Positions 18,181 through 27,721 of a DNA stretch of 64,000 bases are shown in pieces. Both the position numbers and the translations under genes were made by a program. Origin of the DNA: G942493375 sp942493375 (GTDB taxonomy: Bacteria > Armatimonadota > UBA5829); contig OW818698.1 of NCBI GenBank assembly GCA_942493375.1, positions 7,440,001 to 7,504,000 of the forward strand, given 5' to 3'. The notes under the pieces were generated by a model. It did no database searches, was not told the DNA's origin, and saw only the letters and a list, made by a program, of their open reading frames with translations. Positions within the stretch are counted from its first letter, which is position 1. The number at the start of each line of letters is the position of its first letter.

Positions 18181-18383
18181 AAAATACCTCTCATCAATAA
18201 CCATGATAACAGAATCCACAAATCCTGCCAGCCAGTCTCTTAAGCATAGATGTCTACTTTTCCTTTCTCCGCGCCCTCCGCATCTCCCCGTGAAATTCCC
18301 ATTCTTAAAGAGTAATGCAGGAAATATGAAGCTATTTCGCGTAAGTAAAAACAGCAAGTTTTGTAATCAAGGAGATATGTATA

Positions 18384-21300
18384 TTGCTGAACGCTTGTAG
18401 TATCCTGGTGATTTCCATTCTACTTTTGTCCTGTGCTGCTATTGCCGATGCTTCCCCGGAACTGAAGACCACTTTTGACAAAAAGACTGGTCAGTGGACT
18501 GGTTTATATGCCAACGGTCGTAACCTGATTTCCCAGTCAGCTGATGATGTATCTATATACTGGAATGGAGGCAAGCTTCCGCCATTGACTGAATGGAAAC
18601 TGGTATCCATCAAGCAAAACGGTCCGGCGTCATCTATCATCCGTCAGGCAGGCAATTGGGTGATCAGGACTGAGATAAATATCAAAGGCCACGAAATACG
18701 ACGTAAAGTGTTCTTCAAGTGGAATGGTGAAGACAAAGCCAGGGTTGTAGGCGCATCATTGACAGTCCCGCGTCTGCGTATGTCAAAATCTCCTGACGAT
18801 TACTACATAATGCCAAGCAGCTTCCCCGTCACCAGGCATAAATACAGTTCTCTCAAACCCGGCACCCATTTAAATGAAAGCTGGTGGATTCATGGGGAAT
18901 ACTGCCTGGCTGCGGTGCATTCGCCAAAAAGCAAGACATCGCTGATTGTTGGATACACTTTCCAGATGGACGAAGCTGGGATCTCTATTGATGAATACAA
19001 GGAATCAGTAGATATCGCCCACCGTTTCAATGTATCAGCTCTTCTAAAACCAGGAGATGAGATAGAATGCGGCACTCAGATCATCAGGTTCACTACTGGT
19101 GATGAGAACCGTATGCGCAGTGAGATAGCTGATCTATCGAATAGCATTGGTAATGGACCTCCAGCTGACTGGCCTGTGTATCTTAAGAAAGCTGTAGTAT
19201 ATGAAAACCACCCATGGGGCAGGTTGGAAACCTGGTCTGATCTAGACAGAGGTGAACGATATCCCCGATTGACTTCATTGATGCCTTATTATCAGAAACT
19301 TGGAGTTACTACGATGTGGCTCCTGCCTGTCAGCTGGCATCCGCCTTGGGTTTATTCGCTGCCTGAGTTTGACCGGATTGATCCTCAGAATGGCTCACCC
19401 GAAGAACTGAAAACTCTGATCGATACTGCGCATTCAAAAGACATTAAAGTATTGATAGACCTGGTTACATACGGCATAAGACCCGACAGCAGTGAAGTCG
19501 CAAAACTACCAGCTGATGTCTGGTGTTATGATGAGAAAGGTGAGCGAATTGTTGTATGGGGTGGATCGGTGTTAGCTGCTGACTGCTCGAATCCCGTATG
19601 GCAGAAGAGGATAGGGGAAGTAGCTTCCTACTGGGCAAAGAATTTTGGATTTGATGGCACCAGACTCGACTGTGTAGGCTGGGGACAAGTTGAAAACTAC
19701 AACAATCCCCGGATGAATGCTGCCGTCTCGTATGGTGGAAGTCAGCTCAATAAAGTTATTCGAGATTCCATGCGGACATACAACAAAAATGCCGCTGAGC
19801 TCCCTGAAGGCGCAAAACCATTGGTTTTCAAAAACGCAGATATGGTATTCGGTTATCCGCTTTATATGAAAATGCGGGATATGACATCGACACCAGACCT
19901 GGCTTCATGGATTTCAAGCATTAAGGATTGGCTGGAGTATGAGAGGGTCTGTTATCCGAGCAGTGCTGTGCCTGGTATAGTCAGATTCCTTGAAAACCAC
20001 GATACAGTCTCTGCAGCGGAGTATTTTGGAGTAGGAACGTCGCAAGCGCTGATGGCTACCCAGACATTTATTCAGGGTATTCCTATGATCCACCAGGAGG
20101 AGGAGACGGGATTTACTCAGGACTTATCTGCCTGGCTGAAGCTCCGTAGAAGCGAGAAGTGTTTCTACGATGGTGTAGCATCGTATACCAGTATCAAATG
20201 CTCTAGCCCATATATACTCGCATTCCTGCGCAAATCCTCATCAGGCGCTGCAGTTGTCGCAATCAATTTTACCGGTGCAGATATCAATTGCAGTATTTCG
20301 TGGTCAAAAGATCTTTATTCGAAGTTTCCGGATGTATATGATGCATTCTCAGGTAAGCGCCTTAAAACCAGTGGCACACTTAAGGTCAGAATCCCTGTAT
20401 ATAGACCAAAGATTGTTCTCCTAAAACCAGCGGGAAAACTGCCTGTGGTGAAGTCTTACGATATTGTAGATCCTGCTTCAAGACTGACCTCACCAGCAAT
20501 ATCAGATTCAATAGATATCAAGAACGCCAAACGCTGGTTTGTAAAATCAGGGGAAGGCTACCTGGAGGATGATTTCAATACTCTTAATGCTAAATATATG
20601 CCGAATGAGACCATAACCACTGTTCTACCAGTGCTGAGGAGAGCTTGGAACCCGTTATCTGGTGGACTAATGGACGGTATATCCAGCGCTTCGTTGGGAG
20701 CCATTTCTGATAGCGGAAAAGTGACTCGTGTTGAATTTGATCCATCTTTGGTAACCGAAGCTAAAATAGTCGATCCGGCTGGCGACGGCAAGAATGCACA
20801 GATAGTTGTAGAACATTCAAATAGTGCAAAAGCCGATACCTCCTTTGTCTCAAAATGGGCGGAAATCACTTCACAGTTTGTCCATTTGAAAACTGGACGT
20901 GGTATATTCTCGCTTGCCAGAAAACATGGAGGAGTTCCCGCTGGTTGGACAACGGATAAGCTGTCTTCATCGAGTGTATTCGGACTTGCTGACACTTATA
21001 CCGACTGGGGGATAATCCCTAACCGTCAACTGGTCTCAGCTGATGGTGAAACTAGCGCCCGGATGACTATCACAGCAACGGATCAGTCTGCTACAGTCAA
21101 GTTCACCGGCTTTTTGCGCGCTAGGGCTTGGAACACTGTATCGACCTGTGGGATCGCCGGACCGATCACTACATATACCCTCGAATACACTGTTGACGGA
21201 ACCGGCAGTGTAATTATTCGTATTGGTATCAAATCGTCGGTAGACATACCCGCAGCCAGTGCATTCTATGCGATGCGAATACCAATCAAATCGTTCGAGA

Positions 21301-21560
21301 GCTGGAAAACAGTCAATGGAACAGACATTGCAGGTGATAAGACTCAGGGCCGCCTGACGGAATCTAAAACCACAGGGGCCACAGCTTACGAAGTAACAAC
21401 CGCGTCGGGCAAAGTGTCCATAGATTCATACGAGTCTTTCCAAAACGTCTTCCTGACCACCGATGGAGCTGTGTATCTTGCCCTGTTGGAAGGGCTTCCT
21501 GTTGATCTCAAAGCAGGCCAGGAGTTGTCCGGGACAGTTCGGATTATGCTTGAGAAATAA
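18384..21560 (+). CDS. Large secreted GH13-like (alpha-amylase fold) protein
   Basis: 1058 aa with a signal peptide (MLNACSILVISILLLSCAA). Residues 30-260 form a beta-rich N-terminal domain. A TIM barrel of the GH13 type lies at about 265-650: TTMWLLPVSW, the nucleophile-region FDGTRLDCVGWG near 425, and FLENHDT near 536. At the position of the acid/base Glu the sequence is FKNADMVFG, so the usual Glu is not seen. Additional beta domains follow from about 690. It may be an amylase relative with altered chemistry or a non-catalytic binder. The start is TTG at 18384, nine bases after AAGGAG. Confidence 0.75.
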   Translation: MLNACSILVISILLLSCAAIADASPELKTTFDKKTGQWTGLYANGRNLISQSADDVSIYWNGGKLPPLTEWKLVSIKQNGPASSIIRQAGNWVIRTEINIKGHEIRRKVFFKWNGEDKARVVGASLTVPRLRMSKSPDDYYIMPSSFPVTRHKYSSLKPGTHLNESWWIHGEYCLAAVHSPKSKTSLIVGYTFQMDEAGISIDEYKESVDIAHRFNVSALLKPGDEIECGTQIIRFTTGDENRMRSEIADLSNSIGNGPPADWPVYLKKAVVYENHPWGRLETWSDLDRGERYPRLTSLMPYYQKLGVTTMWLLPVSWHPPWVYSLPEFDRIDPQNGSPEELKTLIDTAHSKDIKVLIDLVTYGIRPDSSEVAKLPADVWCYDEKGERIVVWGGSVLAADCSNPVWQKRIGEVASYWAKNFGFDGTRLDCVGWGQVENYNNPRMNAAVSYGGSQLNKVIRDSMRTYNKNAAELPEGAKPLVFKNADMVFGYPLYMKMRDMTSTPDLASWISSIKDWLEYERVCYPSSAVPGIVRFLENHDTVSAAEYFGVGTSQALMATQTFIQGIPMIHQEEETGFTQDLSAWLKLRRSEKCFYDGVASYTSIKCSSPYILAFLRKSSSGAAVVAINFTGADINCSISWSKDLYSKFPDVYDAFSGKRLKTSGTLKVRIPVYRPKIVLLKPAGKLPVVKSYDIVDPASRLTSPAISDSIDIKNAKRWFVKSGEGYLEDDFNTLNAKYMPNETITTVLPVLRRAWNPLSGGLMDGISSASLGAISDSGKVTRVEFDPSLVTEAKIVDPAGDGKNAQIVVEHSNSAKADTSFVSKWAEITSQFVHLKTGRGIFSLARKHGGVPAGWTTDKLSSSSVFGLADTYTDWGIIPNRQLVSADGETSARMTITATDQSATVKFTGFLRARAWNTVSTCGIAGPITTYTLEYTVDGTGSVIIRIGIKSSVDIPAASAFYAMRIPIKSFESWKTVNGTDIAGDKTQGRLTESKTTGATAYEVTTASGKVSIDSYESFQNVFLTTDGAVYLALLEGLPVDLKAGQELSGTVRIMLEK

Positions 21561-21596
21561 TCAATTAGGTTGTGTTGTAGTCAGGAGACAGAATAG

Positions 21597-24500
21597 ATGA
21601 AAATCAAGTCCATAGAATGTATCTTCTTTACTATATGCATATTGCTGTTTTCAGTTGTTCTGAATGCAGACAATGCATACCGTGAAATTCCTCTCAAGGA
21701 GAAGATACAGGACAAGGACCTGACTTTCTGTGTTACGTTTGATAAGTTTTCAAGCAGCGCAGATTTTGCCAAAGGAAACCCAAATTCAACATCATTGCCG
21801 AATTTAGCGCTGGGCTTGCGTGGGATCCTTGGGTTTGATAACAAACAGGCGTTCCGTCCTGAGGGTGAAGAAGACCTTAAATACAGCGTTGAGGGCAATA
21901 TTCTACATAACCGTGGCACCATCACGATGTGGGTGTGCGGACTCGATTACGCCCCTGAAGACGAGCTGACTGATGGTAAAAAGCGGGGCAATGTTTGCCT
22001 GCTGCATATGGTATTCTCGCAGGGCAACCGCAATGTGAATTATGAACTATATGAATATGGCAACTCGGTCTATTTCGACTGGCAGAGCAGTGAGGAGCCA
22101 CTCGGTTGGGGCACAATCGGAAGAGTCCAGGTCACCCGCACCGGTATTAAGCAAAAACAATGGCACCAGCTGACGGTTACATATGATGACCGCAAGCTGG
22201 CTATCTATTTGAATGGAGAATTAGGCGCTGAGGGTTTTCTCCCTGAAAAAGTATCAAAGACTCTTGATCTCAAACCTGATTCTAATTCATTCCTCGGGAT
22301 AAAAAGCCGTTTCTATGAAGACAAACACACATGGGGAGTGTCTGTAGATGATGTGAAAGTCTACTCCCGGGTGCTCTCTCCATTAGAAATCTACAATCAA
22401 TACCAGAAGCTTCTTGTTGGTCAGAATGCAGGAAAAGCAAAAGCATATGATCTCCAGCTAAACGGAGTTGATGAAGGCAATGGACACAAACTCGACCAGC
22501 TTGAAGCTGGGTTCGATTTCTCAGCCCTGCCTGGTCTGGACACAAAACAGCTTTCTTCCGCTAAGCTCAAAGTGAAATATGTTCTCACCGGTCCCAAGGG
22601 ATATAAGAGTGCCGGGGCATGGGCTATGTATAAGCCAACTGAATACAGGCGGATCTCAGGAATCAAGGAGCCAGGTAATTATCGCCTTTCAACTTCTCTA
22701 AAATATCTGAATAATAGAGTCGCAAAAACCACCACCAGCATTGATGTCCCTGACCTGTCATTTGCAGGTAATGGAATCGGTGATGAAGATATTGTTCCAA
22801 AGTTATGGTCTGCCTTTACAGTCAAGGACCGCAATATATCTCTTTGGAACCGTAAATATGTATTCGGAGACGGACCTCTGCCGAAATCTATAACTGTCTA
22901 CGGCAAACCTCTTCTGATAAAGGCTCCCGAACTGCTGATAGAAACCGCTGCAGGTAAATCCAGTATTAAGTATCAAAAAGGTAAGACTATCGGAACAAAC
23001 CGTGCGGTAATATTCACCGGTACTGGAAAATCAGCGGGATTTAACTTGTATTATGCTACAACTGTTGAGTTTGATGGCTTCATAAAGTTTGATTTCGTCA
23101 TCAAAGGTAAACCGGTAATCAAATCCATGGGCCTGCAATGGCAAGTCAATCCCGAAAACTGCCAGTTCCTGATGACTCCCCTTTTGCAGGAAGAAAAACA
23201 AACAGAGTTTGCATTCAAATATCCTGTCGGTGATCTGAATACAACAACTCAGCTCTGGCTGGTATCTGAAGGCAAAGGTGGATTCGCTTACTCAATGGCC
23301 AATGATGCCAACTGGGTCTATGATCCTGCAGAGCCCGTTTTCAGAGTCAACAAAGCAACTGGTGCATGTTCAGTAGATATGATTACGAAGAGAGTTAATC
23401 TTCCTGAATCAACTCCTTTTCAGGCACTATTCATCTCGACCCCGACTCGTCCGCTGCCGGAGCGCAACCGGGTGCTAAGGTTCAATGACACGACATCTTC
23501 TCCGGTCAAGTTCCTCAGCATGAACGATGGCGCAGGACTTGTCGGCACTGGGACCTTTAAACCTCATCCGACTGCATATATTGAAGCTGTGAAGAATGCA
23601 TCACCGAGGACTATGGGTGTTTATGGAATGGCTGATTCGCTGACTACCGGCGTGCCGACTGCTAACTATTTCAAGAAATACTGGGACATTCCAGGCTATT
23701 TTGTCTACCCGATGCCTTATATCAGTCTGCTTGGAGATGGGCAGACTAAGAAAATATCATACTTTACTGTGCCTGCCTGTAATGCAACTCACATTAAGGA
23801 CTACCTGCTGGCAAATATCAAGGAACTACTGCACAATCCTTATTCCGATCCGATCTGGATGATCTACTACGATCTGTGCGGTGATGTGCAATGTGGCAAT
23901 ACTTTGCATGGATGCGGTTTTAAGGATAAATTCGGACGCAACATCAAGACCTTCGCCATATTGAATAAACGTAAACTGGTCGAACGGACTGTCCGACTCT
24001 GTCATGAACAAAACCGGGTCGTAATGCTCCACAACCAGCGGTATTTCTATCCGTTCTTCCATGGTTTTGCAGACTATTTCTTCCCTGGCGAGCAACATAA
24101 CACTCTATTGATACGTAATCCTTATGGTTACACGGACGAACTCTCCGATGACCTCTACCGCAGCGAATACAACCGTAATACCCTCGGGGTCGGTGTGATC
24201 TTCCTGACAGCTCTCGGCCAGGCCAATGTTGCATATCTAAGCAATGATTCATACACGGAAGCCATGTGGGCAATGCTGCTGATGCACGATGTCGAACCCG
24301 ATGCTGCCTATTCATCCGTAGCACCCAATCAGAAAGTATGGGATGTCCTTGAAAAGTATAATGTGCAATCTCCCTCAACCAAGTGCCATTTATACTACAA
24401 CCAAAGCACAGTAACCAGTTCAAATCCCGATGTCCGGATTACTTATTATGAATGTCCTGACAATAAATATGTGATCGTACTGGCCAACAAAGGCACTCAG

Positions 24501-25139
24501 TCTACGGAAACAACCATTAATCTGAGCGGTATCAAATCCGGTGACTATGCTGTGCGAGAGGAATATACGGGTACAGACCTGCTGGTCAAAAATGGTAGTC
24601 TGCCGGTTACTGTGCCATCCCGTTCATTCAGACTGGTTGCGTTTCCTCCCAAACCATACTATCCTGTAGTCGATGATTGCTCTAGACAGTGGAACAGCTG
24701 GAATTCGGATGGCGCAAAAGTCGATTTCAAACTCGATACAAAAACCGGTCGTAAGAATAAGGGTAGCCTGATGATGAGGTTGCACCCGGAGACTCCGGAC
24801 AAGAGCGCTTTCTGTTTTCTTAAAAGATTTGCAGTAAAACCGGGGAAAACTTATGTCGTCAGAGTCTTCGTGAAAACAAAAGATATGCCTGACAACATAA
24901 AAGTATCCATATCATTCCAGGGATTGAGTTCAACCGGAGCTTTCCTGGGTCTGCCTGTCCAGACATCCAGCCTGACTACACCCCTGACCATCGAATGGCA
25001 GGAGCTAAAATTAAATTTCACTATCCCTGCAACAGGTGACTGGGCCCAAACAAGTAACCTGCTGCTAACAATGGGCCCCGAAAACACAAAAATCGGCACA
25101 ATCTGGTTCGACGACTTCGAATTATCAGAACAGGAATGA
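21597..25139 (+). CDS. Very large secreted protein with LamG domain, central barrel-like region and C-terminal carbohydrate-binding-like domain
   Basis: 1180 aa with a signal peptide (MKIKSIECIFFTICILLF). Residues about 40-265 look like a LamG/concanavalin-type beta sandwich (WHQLTVTYDDRKLAIYLNGE, then VSVDDVKVYSRVLSPLEI). The middle (about 650-950) has a barrel-like region with IWMIYYDLCGDVQCGN and HNQRYFYPFFHGFADYFFPG. The C-terminus (about 1020-1180) resembles a carbohydrate-binding beta sandwich ending IWFDDFELSE. It may be a glycoside hydrolase of an uncharacterised (DUF6067-like) family. It follows the GH13-like gene by 36 bases, probably in the same operon. Confidence 0.65.
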   Translation: MKIKSIECIFFTICILLFSVVLNADNAYREIPLKEKIQDKDLTFCVTFDKFSSSADFAKGNPNSTSLPNLALGLRGILGFDNKQAFRPEGEEDLKYSVEGNILHNRGTITMWVCGLDYAPEDELTDGKKRGNVCLLHMVFSQGNRNVNYELYEYGNSVYFDWQSSEEPLGWGTIGRVQVTRTGIKQKQWHQLTVTYDDRKLAIYLNGELGAEGFLPEKVSKTLDLKPDSNSFLGIKSRFYEDKHTWGVSVDDVKVYSRVLSPLEIYNQYQKLLVGQNAGKAKAYDLQLNGVDEGNGHKLDQLEAGFDFSALPGLDTKQLSSAKLKVKYVLTGPKGYKSAGAWAMYKPTEYRRISGIKEPGNYRLSTSLKYLNNRVAKTTTSIDVPDLSFAGNGIGDEDIVPKLWSAFTVKDRNISLWNRKYVFGDGPLPKSITVYGKPLLIKAPELLIETAAGKSSIKYQKGKTIGTNRAVIFTGTGKSAGFNLYYATTVEFDGFIKFDFVIKGKPVIKSMGLQWQVNPENCQFLMTPLLQEEKQTEFAFKYPVGDLNTTTQLWLVSEGKGGFAYSMANDANWVYDPAEPVFRVNKATGACSVDMITKRVNLPESTPFQALFISTPTRPLPERNRVLRFNDTTSSPVKFLSMNDGAGLVGTGTFKPHPTAYIEAVKNASPRTMGVYGMADSLTTGVPTANYFKKYWDIPGYFVYPMPYISLLGDGQTKKISYFTVPACNATHIKDYLLANIKELLHNPYSDPIWMIYYDLCGDVQCGNTLHGCGFKDKFGRNIKTFAILNKRKLVERTVRLCHEQNRVVMLHNQRYFYPFFHGFADYFFPGEQHNTLLIRNPYGYTDELSDDLYRSEYNRNTLGVGVIFLTALGQANVAYLSNDSYTEAMWAMLLMHDVEPDAAYSSVAPNQKVWDVLEKYNVQSPSTKCHLYYNQSTVTSSNPDVRITYYECPDNKYVIVLANKGTQSTETTINLSGIKSGDYAVREEYTGTDLLVKNGSLPVTVPSRSFRLVAFPPKPYYPVVDDCSRQWNSWNSDGAKVDFKLDTKTGRKNKGSLMMRLHPETPDKSAFCFLKRFAVKPGKTYVVRVFVKTKDMPDNIKVSISFQGLSSTGAFLGLPVQTSSLTTPLTIEWQELKLNFTIPATGDWAQTSNLLLTMGPENTKIGTIWFDDFELSEQE

Positions 25140-25140
25140 C

Positions 25141-25297
25141 TTTTTTAATAACCACGGAATACACGGAAAAGGGAACGATAATAGTTTTTGTGCATTACTT
25201 TGGCTTCTTCTTTATATATATAGAATGGATAGCTTGTAATTGGTTTTCTATCCCATTCTCTTTCCGTGTATTCAGTGTATTCCGTGGTTAAAAATAA
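25141..25297. repeat. Foldback repeat family 4 (CCACGGAATACACGG type)
   Basis: Inverted repeat beginning two bases after the preceding stop. The left arm has TTAATAACCACGGAATACAC and the right arm (25256-25297) has TGTATTCCGTGGTTAAAAA. About 80 unique bases separate the arms. Confidence 0.85.
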
Positions 25298-25323
25298 TTC
25301 TGCAGTATTGAAAGGAAGTAAAA

Positions 25324-26652
25324 ATGTCTCTCAAAGCTGGAAGTTCGGTTGTGGTTATAAATCCCGAGATCGGGGACGATCTTTGCGGGCAGTTTCACCG
25401 GCGGTTTGTTGATTATATACGCGATAATCTGGAAGCTAACGCGTTCTATCTGACTGACGGCAGCGAGCAGGTTCTAATTATTAATCTGGACCTTGCTGGA
25501 CTGCTTTTGACGTCGTATGTGAGAGAAGCCTGTGCAGAAATAGAAGCTGCAACTGGTGTTCCAGCTCGAAATGTAATTATCAATAATACTCACACCCATG
25601 ATGCTCCGGATACCCTTGGTCTGCTACTAGATGCCCCTAAGAACGATGTCTATCTGGCAAAACTGCGTGTCTGGATGGTTGAGGCTGCACAGGCTGCTGT
25701 TTCTTCTGCCCGTCCTGCAAAAGTGGGCTGGGCTGCGGGTGAAGCGCACATAGGTTATAACCGCCGGGTATGCTGGGCCGATGGCTCCCACACAATGTAT
25801 GGAGACACATCCAGACCTGATTTCACAGGCATCGAAGGTCCCGATGATCCTTCCCACACGGTCTTCTTCGCACTCGATGAAGCAGACAAGCCAATAGCTA
25901 TTCTACACAGCAACTGCTGCCATGCGACCTGTATGGAGTCCGCAAGCTTCGCATCAGCAGATTTCCCAGGCGAAGCAAGATCACTACTGCGTGGAACATT
26001 TGGCCAGGGGTTGCCAGTTCTTTACCTGCAAGGTGCCAGCGGCGATATCTCTCCCTGGGATCAACTGCACCCCGGTCACCACGACACCGAACGCCGGGCA
26101 AAAGAAATAGGTGCGCTACTGGCTGCCGAAACGATGCGTCTGATATACGCAGCCAAAACGACCGACAAACCAATCTTCCGCCACACCTATGAAGATGTCC
26201 CGATAGGCGTCCGTCTGCCTGAGCCTGAGGATCTTGCTCATGCCCGCGAAATGGCAGCATTGGGTGAAGAGAAAGCTGGACGGTTTGAATACATCAACAG
26301 CGTTTCGGGCGTTTTGCGCTTGTATAATACTTATAAAGATAACCCGATAGATATGCTGGCTGTCCATGCGGTGCGTATCGGCGATTATGCGATCATCACT
26401 AACCCGTGCGAGCTTTACTGTCGTTTCGGGCTCGATATCAAGCACCGCAGCCCTGCAGCAGTAACTGCTATATCCCAACTCTCAGATGGTTTCTCCGGCT
26501 ACTGCCCTACAATCCCGGCGCTGATGGGTGGGGGATACTCAGCATTTGCGATCTACTGGTGCCGTTTGGAGACTTATGCCGGTTACAAAATAGTGGAAGC
26601 ATCAGCCCGATTGCTTCACGACCTTTGGCCGGTGGGTGAGGTGAATGCGTAA
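25324..26652 (+). CDS. Neutral/alkaline ceramidase-like hydrolase
   Basis: 442 aa, similar to the N-terminal catalytic domain of neutral/alkaline non-lysosomal ceramidases: LKAGSSVVVINPEIG at the start, then VIINNTHTHDAPD near residue 85 (the zinc-binding THTH), and HSNCCHATCM near residue 195. There is no signal peptide, and it is much shorter than full ceramidases, as is common for bacterial relatives of unknown substrate. The stop overlaps the next start by one base (TAATG), so it is co-translated with the dipeptidase-like gene; an amide or lactam of a cell-envelope compound is a possible target. Confidence 0.75.
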   Translation: MSLKAGSSVVVINPEIGDDLCGQFHRRFVDYIRDNLEANAFYLTDGSEQVLIINLDLAGLLLTSYVREACAEIEAATGVPARNVIINNTHTHDAPDTLGLLLDAPKNDVYLAKLRVWMVEAAQAAVSSARPAKVGWAAGEAHIGYNRRVCWADGSHTMYGDTSRPDFTGIEGPDDPSHTVFFALDEADKPIAILHSNCCHATCMESASFASADFPGEARSLLRGTFGQGLPVLYLQGASGDISPWDQLHPGHHDTERRAKEIGALLAAETMRLIYAAKTTDKPIFRHTYEDVPIGVRLPEPEDLAHAREMAALGEEKAGRFEYINSVSGVLRLYNTYKDNPIDMLAVHAVRIGDYAIITNPCELYCRFGLDIKHRSPAAVTAISQLSDGFSGYCPTIPALMGGGYSAFAIYWCRLETYAGYKIVEASARLLHDLWPVGEVNA

Positions 26653-27488
26653 TGTCTACAATAGATGATGCTGAGCGCCGTGAGTATTGGACCAGGATGA
26701 TGGATGAAGCTGACGCATTCATGAAACAGATTACCCTCTATCCGGTGCAGGAGTGTATGGAACCGATGGTATCATTGCGAGATGCTGTAGAGTCCGCGGG
26801 AATAGAGGTTGTGTTTTCAGATAAACCCCATGTGCATGGATTGCCAAGGCAGTATTTCCTGCGGGCCGGTTTGGTCCCTCAATATTTGTCAGCAACTAAA
26901 GAGATGAACGACCGGGGCTGGATGCTCAAGATGGAGGACTGTTACCGCACAGCCGAAATGCAAACCCTTGGCTTGCAGGAACATATATTTAACTTTATTC
27001 TTAAAAAGGTGCAGTGGGAGTGCGGGCAGGATACTCCACCGATGGACCTGCTTTACCGCCGACTGGGTTCATTAATAGCCCTGACTCCAAAAGTAGGTAC
27101 ACATATGTCCGGAAGTGCTATGGATGTTTCTGTGTTATTGCGTGATACCGGTGAGGAATTAGACCGAGGCAAGCCCTACCTTGAGATGTCCGAACTGACA
27201 CCAATGGGAACTCCATTTATCTCCGAACACGCACAACAGAACCGCCGGGACATCACAACCTTGATGCAAAAGCATGGTTTCATGGCTTATCCATGGGAGT
27301 TCTGGCACTACAACGATGGCGATGCCTACGCTGAACTCCTAAATAAAACCGGCAAACCCGCAAGATACGGCCCGGTACAAATGGACCCATCTACCGGAGC
27401 AGTAACGCCTATTGAAAACCCAACTAAACCAATCACCGACCCGAATGTAATCCGCGAACTTATGGATACGGTGCTTGCTAATAAATAA
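26652..27488 (+). CDS. D-alanyl-D-alanine dipeptidase-like peptidase (M15 family)
   Basis: 278 aa zinc peptidase. The M15 zinc motif is present as GTHMSGSAMDV (His and Asp ligands) near residue 152 and WEFWHY (catalytic Glu, ligand His) near 219. VanX/VanY-type enzymes cut D-Ala-D-Ala or related peptides. There is no signal peptide, which favours a cytoplasmic dipeptidase acting on imported peptides or a non-wall substrate. It overlaps the ceramidase-like gene by one base, and two interleaved foldback repeats follow its stop by three bases. Confidence 0.85.
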   Translation: MSTIDDAERREYWTRMMDEADAFMKQITLYPVQECMEPMVSLRDAVESAGIEVVFSDKPHVHGLPRQYFLRAGLVPQYLSATKEMNDRGWMLKMEDCYRTAEMQTLGLQEHIFNFILKKVQWECGQDTPPMDLLYRRLGSLIALTPKVGTHMSGSAMDVSVLLRDTGEELDRGKPYLEMSELTPMGTPFISEHAQQNRRDITTLMQKHGFMAYPWEFWHYNDGDAYAELLNKTGKPARYGPVQMDPSTGAVTPIENPTKPITDPNVIRELMDTVLANK

Positions 27489-27490
27489 CG

Positions 27491-27631
27491 GACCGCGAAT
27501 CACGCAAAAGCACGCCAAAAGAGATATAGTCACAAGCTTTCTAGAAGGGAATTATCCGCAGATTTCGCAGATTTACGCAGATTGTTGTGTTTGTATATTA
27601 TTTTCGCGTGCTTTAGCGTATTTCGCGGTTC
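27491..27631. repeat. Foldback element, arms A and A' (CCGCGAATCACGC type)
   Basis: Left arm 27491-27516 (GACCGCGAATCACGC start) and inverted right arm 27605-27631. Between them lies the left arm of a second foldback (27550-27583), so the two elements interleave rather than nest. Confidence 0.85.
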
Positions 27632-27706
27632 ATAATAAAAGCTGAAAACGGATTAAAAAGCAGAATCCAGAAAATCCGCTTAAATCTGCGTAATCTGCGG
27701 ATAATT
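27550..27706. repeat. Foldback element, arms B and B' (CCGCAGATTTACGCAGATT type)
   Basis: Left arm 27550-27583 (ATTATCCGCAGATT start, with an internal CGCAGATT direct repeat) and inverted right arm 27672-27706. The right arm of element A lies inside this span. It ends just before the ribosome binding site of the URO-D-like gene. Confidence 0.85.
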
Positions 27707-27721
27707 GATCCGGAGGCCAAT

